A stretch of DNA of 64,000 nt. Origin: Pseudonocardia oceani. Lineage in GTDB: Bacteria; Actinomycetota; Actinomycetes; Mycobacteriales; Pseudonocardiaceae. Location: the NCBI RefSeq assembly GCF_019263585.2, contig NZ_JADQDF010000001.1, positions 6,392,501 to 6,456,500 of the forward strand, read 5' to 3'. Made by a program: the position numbers and the translations under genes. The notes under the pieces were generated by a model. It did no database searches, had not been told where the DNA came from, and was given only the letters and a program-made list of their open reading frames with translations. The stretch's first letter is position 1, and each line of letters starts with the position of its first letter. Positions 1 through 9,780 of this stretch are shown here, in pieces.

Positions 1-97
1 GCTCGTGACGCTCGCGGTCGCCACCGTGCCCGACGGCACCACGGCCGCGCAGCTGAGCACCGCGCTGGCCGAGCAGCTCGCGCTGCTCGGCCGCTAG
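1..97 (+). CDS. C-terminal end of an unidentified protein (partial)
   Basis: Only the last 31 codons lie in the window, read from base 2 and ending in TAG at 95-97. The fragment (ending QLALLGR) has no recognisable motif, so no function is assigned. It converges on rbpA with 27 bases between the two stop codons. Confidence 0.5.
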   Translation, partial: LVTLAVATVPDGTTAAQLSTALAEQLALLGR

Positions 98-124
98 GCC
101 GGGCCGGGCGGTGACCCGCGCGGG

Positions 125-466
125 CTACAGCTCGCGCGAGGCGCGGAGCCGGCCCAGTGCCTCGTCGAGGATGGCCGCGCCGTCGGCGTCGGAGCGCCGC
201 TCCTTCACATACGCCAGGTGCGTCTTGTACGGCTCGGTGCGCGGGGCGGCGGGCGGGTTCTGCCCGTCGCGCCCGGCGGGGAGCCCACAGCGCGGGCAGT
301 CCCACGAGTCGGGGATCTCGGCCTCGGACGCGAACGACGGCGTCGTCACGTGCCCGTTGGCGCAGTAGTAGGGGATGTGCGCGCGCGGCGCGGTCTCGCC
401 GCGCTCGGACTCGCCCATCGGACCGGCACCCACGCGGGTGCCCCTGATCGCGTTGCCACCGGACAT
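125..466 (-). CDS. rbpA: RNA polymerase-binding protein RbpA
   Basis: RbpA is an actinobacterial transcription factor that binds RNA polymerase and group 1/2 sigma factors and stabilises the open complex. The 113-residue product has the family layout: an N-terminal basic tail (IRGTR), a zinc-ribbon-like core with C35, H39, C57 and C60 (YCANGH, CPRCG), and a C-terminal sigma-interacting helix (KTHLAYVKERR). I chose the ATG at 466, not the one at 472, because GAGGAG lies six bases before 466 and directly abuts 472. It starts 10 bases after secG and is probably the last gene of the gap-pgk-tpiA-secG unit. Confidence 0.93.
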   Translation of the reverse strand: MSGGNAIRGTRVGAGPMGESERGETAPRAHIPYYCANGHVTTPSFASEAEIPDSWDCPRCGLPAGRDGQNPPAAPRTEPYKTHLAYVKERRSDADGAAILDEALGRLRASREL

Positions 467-476
467 CGCCATCTCC

Positions 477-713
477 TCAGACCCCGACCTTCACCAGCAG
501 GCCCGTGCCCACGATGGCGATCACCCAGATCAACCCCGTGAACAGCGTGATGCGCTGGATGTTCTTGTCCGCCATGGTCGAGCCGGACAGGCTCGACTGG
601 ACGCCGCCACCGAAGAGGCTGGACAGACCACCGCCCTTGCCCCGCTGGAACAGGATGAACGTCACCAGCAGAACGCTGGAGACGATCAGCACGATCTGGA
701 GAGCGATCCTCAT
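477..713 (-). CDS. secG: preprotein translocase subunit SecG
   Basis: SecG is the small accessory subunit of the SecYEG protein-export channel in the cytoplasmic membrane. The 78-residue protein has two hydrophobic helices (about 3-22 and 54-75) joined by the typical glycine-rich cytoplasmic loop (FQRGKGGGLSSLFGGG), the usual length and topology of the family. GAAGAGGA precedes the ATG at a normal distance. It lies 93 bases downstream of tpiA and just before rbpA, as in other actinobacteria. Confidence 0.95.
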   Translation of the reverse strand: MRIALQIVLIVSSVLLVTFILFQRGKGGGLSSLFGGGVQSSLSGSTMADKNIQRITLFTGLIWVIAIVGTGLLVKVGV

Positions 714-806
714 CCCATCCTCTTCACGTCGCGAACAGCCGCGATCGAGACTACCCGGATGGCCACGGGCCCCGGATGCAGGGCCCGTGGTCCGTACCGG
801 AGCGGA

Positions 807-1592
<786 letters not shown>

Positions 1593-2794
1593 CTACTGCT
1601 CCAGTACCGCGATGCCGGGGAGGGTCTTGCCCTCCAGGTACTCCAGCGACGCGCCGCCGCCGGTCGAGATGTGGCCGAACCCGTCCTCGGGCAGGCCCAG
1701 CGCGCGCACCGCCGCGGCGGAGTCGCCGCCGCCGACGACGCTGAACGCGCCGGCGTCGACGATCGCCTGCGCGACCCCGCGGGTGCCCTCGGCGAACGGC
1801 GCGAGCTCGAACACGCCCATCGGCCCGTTCCAGAACACGGTGGCCGCGCCGGAGAGCACCTCGGCGAACGCCGCGACGGACTCGGGCCCGATGTCGAGGC
1901 CCTTCCACCCGTCGGGGATCGCGTCGGCCGCGACGACCTGCGTCTTCGCGTCGGCCGAGAAGTCGTCGGCCACGACCACGTCGGTCGGCAGGATGATCTT
2001 GCCCGACTCGAGCAGTGACCGGCACGATCCGATCTGCTCGCGCTCGAGCAGCGAGTCGCCGACGCCGTAGCCCTGCGCCGCGAGGAACGTGAAGCACATC
2101 CCCCCGCCGACGAGCAGCGCGTCGACCTTGGGCAGCAGCGCCTCGATCACGGCGAGCTTGTCGGAGACCTTCGACCCGCCCAGCACGACCGCGTACGGCC
2201 GGGCGGGCGACTCGGTGAGGGTGCGGAGCACCTCGACCTCGGACAGCACGAGCCCGCCGGCGTAGGCCGGGAGGTCCTGCGCGACGTCGTAGACCGATGC
2301 CTGCTTGCGGTGCACGACGCCGAAGCCGTCGGAGACGAACGCTCCTCCCAGAGGGTGATCACCGGCGTCGGTGAGCGCGACCAGCTCGTCGGCCAGGGCC
2401 GCGCGCTCGTCGTCGTTCTTCGAGGTCTCGCGCGGGTCGAACCGGATGTTCTCCAGCATGACGACGTCGCCCGCGGCCATGCCGAGGTCGCCCTTGCCCG
2501 CGTCCCAGTGCTTCGCGCTGATCAGCCGCACGGGCGCGCCCAGCAGCTCGCCGAGGCGGGCCGCGGCGGGGGCGAGGGACAGAGCCGGGTCGGCGCCGCC
2601 CTTCGGCCGCCCGAGGTGCGCCACGATGATCACCATCGCGCCGGCCCCGGACAGCTCCGAGATCGTCGGCGCCGAGGCCCGGATGCGGCCGTCGTCGGTG
2701 ATCTCGCCGCTGTCGTCGAGGGGGACGTTGAGGTCGGAGCGCACGAGGACCGTGCGGCCCTCGACGCCCTCGTCGATGAGGTCGTCGAGAGTCC

Positions 2795-2798
<4 letters not shown>
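1593..2798 (-). CDS. pgk: phosphoglycerate kinase
   Basis: Transfers phosphate between 1,3-bisphosphoglycerate and ADP. The 401-residue product has the substrate-binding SDLNVPLD segment, AHLGRPKG, the ENIRF motif, the DGFGVVHRKQAS segment, and the C-terminal nucleotide-binding GGGDSAAAV and STGGGASLEYLEG. The GTG start at 2798 overlaps the gap stop as GTGA. The open frame continues upstream inside gap, but nothing before VRTLDDL resembles the family. Co-transcribed with gap and tpiA. Confidence 0.97.
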
Positions 2799-3808
<1,010 letters not shown>

Positions 3809-4031
3809 GCCGTGCCTCCTCGACTCGTCAGTTCTGACCCCACGACCCTAGCGTCCGCGGACCTGCGCCGACACGCCCGGTTCGGAATCGATACACCTGG
3901 GTCCGGCCTGGCCGGACGCGCGCGTGGACGCGTGTGACCGGTCCGTCCGGACCATTGATCACCGGCGCAGGTCACACGTAGCGTCTTCCGGATGTGCGCT
4001 GGATCACCGGCGTCGACCTGCGGGAGGCGTC
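3809..4031. promoter_or_regulatory. divergent gap/ppdK control region with several inverted repeats
   Basis: The spacer between the two starts holds GTCCGGC-CTG-GCCGGAC (3901-3917), GGTCCG-TC-CGGACC (3940-3953) nested inside a perfect 9-base inverted repeat CGTGTGACC / GGTCACACG (3931-3939 and 3970-3978), and a direct repeat GATCACCGGCG (3957-3967 and 4002-4012). The outer arms contain TGTGA and TCACA, the half-sites recognised by CRP-family regulators, but the 30-base spacing is too wide for one dimer site. I could not fix -10/-35 boxes with confidence. Confidence 0.45.
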
Positions 4032-6806
4032 GTGCCGGTGGATCAGCGAACGAGCGGGACAGGGGCGGGGCGGGTGCGTCCCGAGCGGGCGCAGCTCGTC
4101 TTCGACTTCGCCGAGGGCGACCGCACGCAGGTCGACCTGCTCGGCGGCAAGGGCGCCAACCTCGCCGAGATGACGAAGCTGGGCCTGCCCGTGCCGCCCG
4201 GGTTCACCGTCACCACCGAGGCCTGCCGCTACTACCTCGAGCGCGGTGAGGAGCCCCAGTCGCTGCGCGTGCAGATCACGATGGCGCTGCGCCGGCTGGA
4301 GAACGACCTGGGCCGGCGCCTGGGCGACGTCGTCGACCCGCTGCTGGTGTCGGTGCGCTCGGGCGCCAAGCACTCCATGCCCGGGATGATGGAGACCGTC
4401 CTCAACGTCGGGCTCAACGACTACTCGGTGAAGGGGCTGGCCGAGGCCGCGAAGGACGAGCGCTTCGCGTGGGACTCCTACCGCCGGCTGATCCAGATGT
4501 TCGGCCGCACGGTCCTCGACATCCCCGCGGAGCGCTTCGAGCACGAGCTCGACGCCACCAAGGCGCGCGCGGGCGTGGCCACCGACGTCGAGATCCCGGT
4601 GTCGGCACTGATCGAGCTGGTGGAGGAGTTCAAGCACATCGTCCAGGACGCCACCGGCCGCGAGTTCCCGCAGGACCCCCGCGAGCAGCTCGACCTCGCG
4701 ATGCGCGCGGTGTTCAACTCCTGGAACACCGACCGCGCGCGGCTCTACCGCCGCCGCGAGCGCATCCAGCACGACCTGGGCACCGCGGTGAACATCTGCG
4801 CGATGGTGTTCGGCAACCTGGGCGAGACCTCGGGTACCGGCGTGTGCTTCACCCGCGACCCCGCCAGCGGCCAGCCCGGCGTGTACGGCGACTACCTGTC
4901 CAACGCGCAGGGCGAGGACGTCGTCGCCGGCATCCGCAACACCCTCACGCTCGAGGACTTCGCCGCGCTCGACCCGTCCTCGCACGCCGAGCTGACGCGG
5001 ATCATGCGGCGCCTGGAGACCCACTACCGCGACCTGTGCGACATCGAGTTCACCGTCGAGCGCGGCAAGCTGTGGATGCTGCAGACGCGCGTGGGCAAGC
5101 GCACCGCGGCCGCGGCGTTCCGGATCGCCACGCAACTCGTCGACGAGCGCCTGATCACCAGCGACGAGGCGCTGGCCCGCGTCACCGGCCACCAGCTCGC
5201 GCAGCTGATGTTCCCCCAGTTCGACGTCGACGCCGAGCGCGTGCTGCTCACCCGCGGCATGGCCGCCTCCCCCGGCGCCGCCGTCGGGAAGGTCGTGTTC
5301 GACTCCGCCACCGCCGTGGCGTGGGCGGCGCGGGGCGAACCGGTGGTGCTGGTGCGCCGGGAGACGAACCCCGACGACCTCGAGGGCATGATCGCCGCCA
5401 CCGGGGTGCTGACCAGCCGCGGCGGGAAGACCTCGCACGCCGCCGTCGTCGCCCGCGGGATGGGGCGCACCTGCGTGTGCGGTGCGGAGGAGATCGAGGT
5501 CGACGCGGCGGGCCGCACGCTGAGCGTCAACGGCACCCGGGTCGCCGAGGGCGAGGTGCTCTCCATCGACGGCTCCACCGGGGAGGTGTTCGCGGGCGAG
5601 CTGCCCGTCGTCGCGTCGCCGGTGGTGATCTACCTGGAGCAGGGGCTCGACGCCGCGCTGGCCGTGGCCGACGAGCAGACCGGCGAGCTGGTGCGCAGCG
5701 TCGACCGCCTGCTGCGCCACGCCGACCAGGCCCGCGTCCTGCGGGTGCGCGCCAACGCCGACACCGCCGAGGACGCCACCCGCGCCCGCGACATGGGCGC
5801 CGAGGGCATCGGGCTCTGCCGCACCGAGCACATGTTCCTGGGCGAGCGGCGGGTGCTGATCGAGCGGCTCATCCTGGCCGACGGACCCGGCGCCCGCGAC
5901 GCCGCGCTCGCCGAGCTGCTGCCGCTGCAGCGCGCCGACTTCGTGGCGTTGCTGGAGGCGATGGACGGCCTGCCGACCACGATCCGGCTGCTCGACCCGC
6001 CCCTGCACGAGTTCCTGCCCGACCGCACGGAGCTGGCCGTGCGCGTCGCGGTCGCGCAGGCCACCGGGCGCGGTGACGAGCCCGACGTCGCCGCCGACGT
6101 CACCCTGCTGTCGGCGGTCGACCGGCTGCACGAGTCGAACCCGATGCTCGGGCTCCGCGGGGTGCGCCTGGGCCTGAGCGTGCCGGGCCTGTTCGCGATG
6201 CAGGTCCGCGCGATCGCCGAGGCCGCGGCGGAACGGGCCGCGGCGGGCGGGCGGCCGCTGGTCGAGATCATGGTGCCGCTGGTCGGGTCGGTCATGGAGC
6301 TGCACCTGATCCGCGATGAGATGGACGGGGTGCTCGCCCAGGTCGCCGCCGCGGCGGGCGGGGCGCCGCACATCCCGATCGGCACGATGATCGAGCTCCC
6401 CCGGGCCGCGCTCACCGCCCGCCGGATCGCCGAGGCCGCCGAGTTCTTCTCCTTCGGCACCAACGACCTCACGCAGACGACGTGGGGCTTCTCCCGCGAC
6501 GACGTCGAGGCCTCGATCTTCGCGACCTACCTCGACAAGGGCGTGTTCACCGTCTCGCCGTTCGAGTCGCTCGACCGCGACGGCGTCGGCGCGCTGATCC
6601 GGATGGCCGTGCAGGCCGGGCGCGAGGTCCGGCCCGACATCAAGCTCGGCATCTGCGGCGAGCACGGCGGCGACCCCGAGTCGGTGCACTTCTTCCACGA
6701 CGCCGGGCTCGACTACGTGTCGTGCTCGGCGTTCCGGGTGCCGGTGGCGCGGCTGGAGGCCGGGCGGGCGGCGCTGGCGTCGGACACGGCGGGCGGGCGG
6801 CTGTAG
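4032..6806 (+). CDS. ppdK: pyruvate, phosphate dikinase
   Basis: Reversibly converts pyruvate, ATP and phosphate to phosphoenolpyruvate, AMP and pyrophosphate, linking the pyruvate pool to gluconeogenesis. The 924-residue product has the N-terminal ATP-grasp domain (LLGGKGANLAEM), the mobile phosphohistidine domain with H469 in GGKTSHAAVVARGMG, and the C-terminal PEP/pyruvate TIM barrel with C875 in ICGEHGGDP. The GTG at 4032 follows GGAGG by four bases; an alternative GTG lies at 4038 and the frame is open further upstream, so the first residues are uncertain. Divergent from gap, which suggests co-regulation of lower glycolysis. Confidence 0.95.
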   Translation: MPVDQRTSGTGAGRVRPERAQLVFDFAEGDRTQVDLLGGKGANLAEMTKLGLPVPPGFTVTTEACRYYLERGEEPQSLRVQITMALRRLENDLGRRLGDVVDPLLVSVRSGAKHSMPGMMETVLNVGLNDYSVKGLAEAAKDERFAWDSYRRLIQMFGRTVLDIPAERFEHELDATKARAGVATDVEIPVSALIELVEEFKHIVQDATGREFPQDPREQLDLAMRAVFNSWNTDRARLYRRRERIQHDLGTAVNICAMVFGNLGETSGTGVCFTRDPASGQPGVYGDYLSNAQGEDVVAGIRNTLTLEDFAALDPSSHAELTRIMRRLETHYRDLCDIEFTVERGKLWMLQTRVGKRTAAAAFRIATQLVDERLITSDEALARVTGHQLAQLMFPQFDVDAERVLLTRGMAASPGAAVGKVVFDSATAVAWAARGEPVVLVRRETNPDDLEGMIAATGVLTSRGGKTSHAAVVARGMGRTCVCGAEEIEVDAAGRTLSVNGTRVAEGEVLSIDGSTGEVFAGELPVVASPVVIYLEQGLDAALAVADEQTGELVRSVDRLLRHADQARVLRVRANADTAEDATRARDMGAEGIGLCRTEHMFLGERRVLIERLILADGPGARDAALAELLPLQRADFVALLEAMDGLPTTIRLLDPPLHEFLPDRTELAVRVAVAQATGRGDEPDVAADVTLLSAVDRLHESNPMLGLRGVRLGLSVPGLFAMQVRAIAEAAAERAAAGGRPLVEIMVPLVGSVMELHLIRDEMDGVLAQVAAAAGGAPHIPIGTMIELPRAALTARRIAEAAEFFSFGTNDLTQTTWGFSRDDVEASIFATYLDKGVFTVSPFESLDRDGVGALIRMAVQAGREVRPDIKLGICGEHGGDPESVHFFHDAGLDYVSCSAFRVPVARLEAGRAALASDTAGGRL

Positions 6807-6832
6807 GGGCGGCGGCCGACGGGTCCGCCCCC

Positions 6833-6896
6833 CGAACTGCGCAGCTGCCGGCAGTCTGCGCACGTCCCGCGGTGCGCGGACGCCACGAGGTGCGCA
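6833..6896. repeat. dispersed GC-rich hairpin repeat, copy 1
   Basis: Lies between the convergent ppdK and whiA genes. The order of blocks GAACTGCGCA, GTCTGCGCACGTC, GTGCGCGG and GGTGCGCA matches a second element at 53101-53177. GCGCAC and GTGCGC arms can pair, so it may also end transcription of one or both genes. Confidence 0.6.
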
Positions 6897-6912
6897 AGCC
6901 CCCGACCCGGGC

Positions 6913-7896
6913 TCAGCTCTCGTCGAGCATGTCCGGGGTGACGGCGGAGTCGGTGTCGGGGATGCCCAGGTCGGCCGCCCGCTTGTCGGCCATGTGCAGC
7001 AGCCGCCGGATCCGCCCGGCCACCGCGTCCTTGGTCATCGGGGGGTCGGCGAGCTGGCCGAGCTCCTCCAGCGACGCCTGGGTGTGCTCGGCGCGCAGCC
7101 GGCCCGCGGCCAGCAGGTGCTTGGGCACGTCGTCGCCGAGGATCTCCAGGGCCCGGGCGACGCGCGCGGCCGCGGCCACCGCGGCGCGGGCCGAGCGGCG
7201 CAGGTTGGCGTCGTCGAAGTTGGCGAGGCGGTTGGCCGTGGCCCGCACCTCGCGGCGCATCCGCCGCTCCTCCCACGCCATGACGCACTCGTGCGCGCCC
7301 ATGCGCGTGAGCAGAGCGGAGATGGCGTCGCCGTCGCGGACGACCACGCGGTCGGCCCCGCGGACCTCGCGCGCCTTCGCCGTGACGCCGAGCCGGCGCG
7401 CCGCCCCGACCAGGGCGAGCGCGGCCTCCGGCCCGGGGCAGGTGACCTCCAGCGACGAGCTGCGGCCCGGCTCGGTGAGCGAGCCGTGCGCGAGGAACGC
7501 CCCGCGCCAGGCCGCCTCGGCGTCGCACACCCCGCCGGACACGACGGGCGGCGGCAGGCCGCGGACCGGGCGTCCGCGGGCGTCGAGCAGTCCGGTCTGG
7601 CGGGCGAGCCCCTCGCCGTCGCGCACGACCCGCATGACGTAGCGGGCGCCCCGGCGCAGGCCGCCCGGCGAGATCACGTGCGCCTCGCAGGTGTGCCCGT
7701 ACAGCTCGTGGATGTCGCGGCGCAGCCGGCGCGCGACGGAGCCGGTGTCGACCTCCGCCTCGATGACGACGCGTCCGCCGACGATGTGCAGGCCGCCCGC
7801 GAACCGCAGCAGCGCCGCCACCTCGGAGCGCCGGCAGCAGGGCTTGGTGACGACGAGCCTGCTCAGCTCGTCCTTGACCGCTGCGGTCATCGCCAT
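6913..7896 (-). CDS. whiA: sporulation/cell-division regulator WhiA
   Basis: WhiA is a DNA-binding protein that in Streptomyces activates sporulation-septation genes together with WhiB and is conserved across Gram-positive bacteria. The 327-residue protein shows the degenerate homing-endonuclease N-terminal fold (KPCCRRSEVAALLRFAG) and a C-terminal helix-turn-helix region (ASLEELGQLADPPMTKDAV), the usual length for the family. The ATG at 7896 has GGAGG eight bases upstream; the frame extends further but upstream residues do not fit the family. It begins one base after the yvcK stop in the uvrC-rapZ-yvcK-whiA cluster. Confidence 0.96.
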   Translation of the reverse strand: MAMTAAVKDELSRLVVTKPCCRRSEVAALLRFAGGLHIVGGRVVIEAEVDTGSVARRLRRDIHELYGHTCEAHVISPGGLRRGARYVMRVVRDGEGLARQTGLLDARGRPVRGLPPPVVSGGVCDAEAAWRGAFLAHGSLTEPGRSSSLEVTCPGPEAALALVGAARRLGVTAKAREVRGADRVVVRDGDAISALLTRMGAHECVMAWEERRMRREVRATANRLANFDDANLRRSARAAVAAAARVARALEILGDDVPKHLLAAGRLRAEHTQASLEELGQLADPPMTKDAVAGRIRRLLHMADKRAADLGIPDTDSAVTPDMLDES

Positions 7897-7897
7897 G

Positions 7898-8887
7898 TCA
7901 CGGACCTCCGGGGGACGGGAAGGGACTGACCGGCGACACGGCCGCACCCAGTGCGTCGGCCAGCGCCACCGGGTCGTGGCGCGGCACGGTGGGGTCGGCC
8001 GCGACCGGGGCCAGCTGGACCCGGCCGCCGGGCGACAGCATCGGCGACGCCGCCCGGTGGAGCCGATCGGGCACCGGTACCGCGTCGACGTCGGCGATCA
8101 CCGCGTCCACCCTGAGTGCCGGTGCGTGCTCGGAGAGTACGGCCAGGTGCCTCTCGGGCGAGAACCCGGCGGTCTCCCCGGGCTCGGGAGCGAGGTTGAG
8201 CACCAGGATCCGGCGGGCCGAGCTGTCGAGCACGGCGTCGCACAGACCGGGAACCAGCAGGTGGGGCAGCACGCTGGTGAACCAGGAGCCCGGACCGAGG
8301 ATCAGGACGTCGGCGTCGCGGACGGCGGCGACGGCCTCCGGGCACGCGGTGGGCCGCTCGGGCTGCAGCCAGACGCGGCGCACGCGCCCGGGCGTCGAGG
8401 CGACGGCGACCTGCCCGCGGATGCGGTGCGGGCCGTCGCTGCCCAGCCCGCTCACCTCCGCCTCGATGTCGAGCGGCTCGCAGCTCATCGGCAGCACGCG
8501 CCCGCGCACGCCCAGCAGCGCCCCGAGCTGGTCGAGCGCGGCCACCGGGCCGCCCAGGGTGTCCATGAGGCCCGCGAGGAGCAGATTGCCCACGGCGTGC
8601 CCGGCCAGCGCGCCCGTGCCACCGAAGCGGTGCTGCACGAGCGCGGTCCAGCGGGCGCCGACGACGTCGTCGGACGCGAGCGCGGCCATCGCCATCCGCA
8701 GGTCCCCCGGCGGCAGCGAGCCCAGCTCGCGGCGCAGCCGGCCCGAGGAGCCACCGTCGTCGGCCACCGTGACGACGGCCGTGACGTGCGGGTCGACGAC
8801 CCCGCGCCCGGCGAGGACGCGCAGCGCGCTCAGCGTGGCGTGCAGGCCGTGCCCGCCGCCGAGCGCGACGGCACGCAGGCCCGTCAC
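7898..8887 (-). CDS. yvcK: gluconeogenesis factor YvcK/CofD-like protein
   Basis: YvcK-family proteins bind UDP-sugars and affect carbon metabolism, cell shape and peptidoglycan synthesis in Firmicutes and mycobacteria (CuvA). The 329-residue product has the CofD-like N-terminal motif ALGGGHGLHATLSALR, VADDGGSSGRLR and the GPGSWFTSVLPHLLV segment. The GTG start overlaps the rapZ stop as GTGA. The neighbours rapZ and whiA are conserved together with it in most Gram-positive genomes. Confidence 0.94.
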   Translation of the reverse strand: MTGLRAVALGGGHGLHATLSALRVLAGRGVVDPHVTAVVTVADDGGSSGRLRRELGSLPPGDLRMAMAALASDDVVGARWTALVQHRFGGTGALAGHAVGNLLLAGLMDTLGGPVAALDQLGALLGVRGRVLPMSCEPLDIEAEVSGLGSDGPHRIRGQVAVASTPGRVRRVWLQPERPTACPEAVAAVRDADVLILGPGSWFTSVLPHLLVPGLCDAVLDSSARRILVLNLAPEPGETAGFSPERHLAVLSEHAPALRVDAVIADVDAVPVPDRLHRAASPMLSPGGRVQLAPVAADPTVPRHDPVALADALGAAVSPVSPFPSPGGP

Positions 8888-9780
8888 TCGCGCCCCAGGT
8901 CGCGGTGCGCCACGTTGACCGACACGCCCTGGTCGCCGGCGAGGCGCCGCGCGATCTCCTCGCTGATGGCGACGCTGCGGTGCTTGCCGCCGGTGCATCC
9001 CACCGACACCGTGAGGTAGCTCTTGCCCTCGCGCCGGTAGCCGGCGCCCACCAGGCGCAGCAGCTCCAGGTAGCGGTCGATGAACTCCTCGGCGCCCTCC
9101 TGGCTCAGCACGTAGTCGCGCACGGTCTCGTCGCGCCCGGTGAACTCGCGCAGCTCCGGGATCCAGAACGGGTTGGGCAGGAACCGGACGTCGACGACGA
9201 GGTCGGAGTCCATCGGCAGCCCGTACTTGTAGCCGAACGACACCAGCGTGACGCGCGTGTGCTGCGCGAACTCGGCGCCGAACGTGCGCTCCAGGGTGGC
9301 CCGCAGCGCCGGGACCGACACGGTGGAGGTGTCGACGACGAGGTCGGCGGTCTCGCGCAGCGGGCGCAGCAGCGCGCGCTCGGCGGCGATGCCGTCGACG
9401 AGCCGGCCCTCCCCCTGCAGCGGGTGGCTGCGGCGGACCTGCTCGAACCGGCGCACCAGCACGGCGTCGGTGGCCTCCAGGAACAGCAGGCGGGGGCGGT
9501 AGCCGCGGGCGTCGAGGTCCTTGATGACGGCGCCGAGGTCGGCGGTGAACGCGCGGCTGCGCACGTCCATCACGACGGCGATGCGGGTGATGTCGCCGCG
9601 CGCCCGCGCCCCCAGGTCGACCATCGTGGCGATCAGCTCGGGCGGCAGGTTGTCGACGACGAACCAGCCCAGGTCCTCCAGCACCTTGGCCGCGGTGCTC
9701 CGGCCGGCGCCGGACAGGCCGCTGACCAGCGCGACCTCGATGCCCGCGCCGTTCGGCAGCGGTACCTCGTCGGTGGTCAC
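8884..9780 (-). CDS. rapZ: RNase adapter / nucleotide-binding protein RapZ
   Basis: RapZ-family ATP/GTP-binding protein. In Escherichia coli it directs decay of the GlmZ RNA; the actinobacterial role is not established. The 298-residue protein has a Walker A motif GLSGAGRS (21-28), the DNLPPELI segment, and the conserved C-terminal domain with SFGYKYGLP, FLPNPFWIPELR and VSVGCTGGKHRSV. The GTG start overlaps the uvrC stop as GTGA and its own stop overlaps yvcK the same way, so the cluster is tightly coupled. Confidence 0.96.
   Translation of the reverse strand: MTTDEVPLPNGAGIEVALVSGLSGAGRSTAAKVLEDLGWFVVDNLPPELIATMVDLGARARGDITRIAVVMDVRSRAFTADLGAVIKDLDARGYRPRLLFLEATDAVLVRRFEQVRRSHPLQGEGRLVDGIAAERALLRPLRETADLVVDTSTVSVPALRATLERTFGAEFAQHTRVTLVSFGYKYGLPMDSDLVVDVRFLPNPFWIPELREFTGRDETVRDYVLSQEGAEEFIDRYLELLRLVGAGYRREGKSYLTVSVGCTGGKHRSVAISEEIARRLAGDQGVSVNVAHRDLGRE

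Noticed and set aside
470..472. ATG at 472 as rbpA start
   Set aside because: The ribosome site GAGGAG directly abuts it; spacing fits the ATG at 466.
3972..6863. A long open frame antisense to ppdK, and similar long frames opposite carB, uvrC, priA and gap
   Set aside because: The products are Arg/His/Gly/Val-rich without any motif, and the codon pattern is the mirror of the real gene. High G+C leaves opposite frames open.
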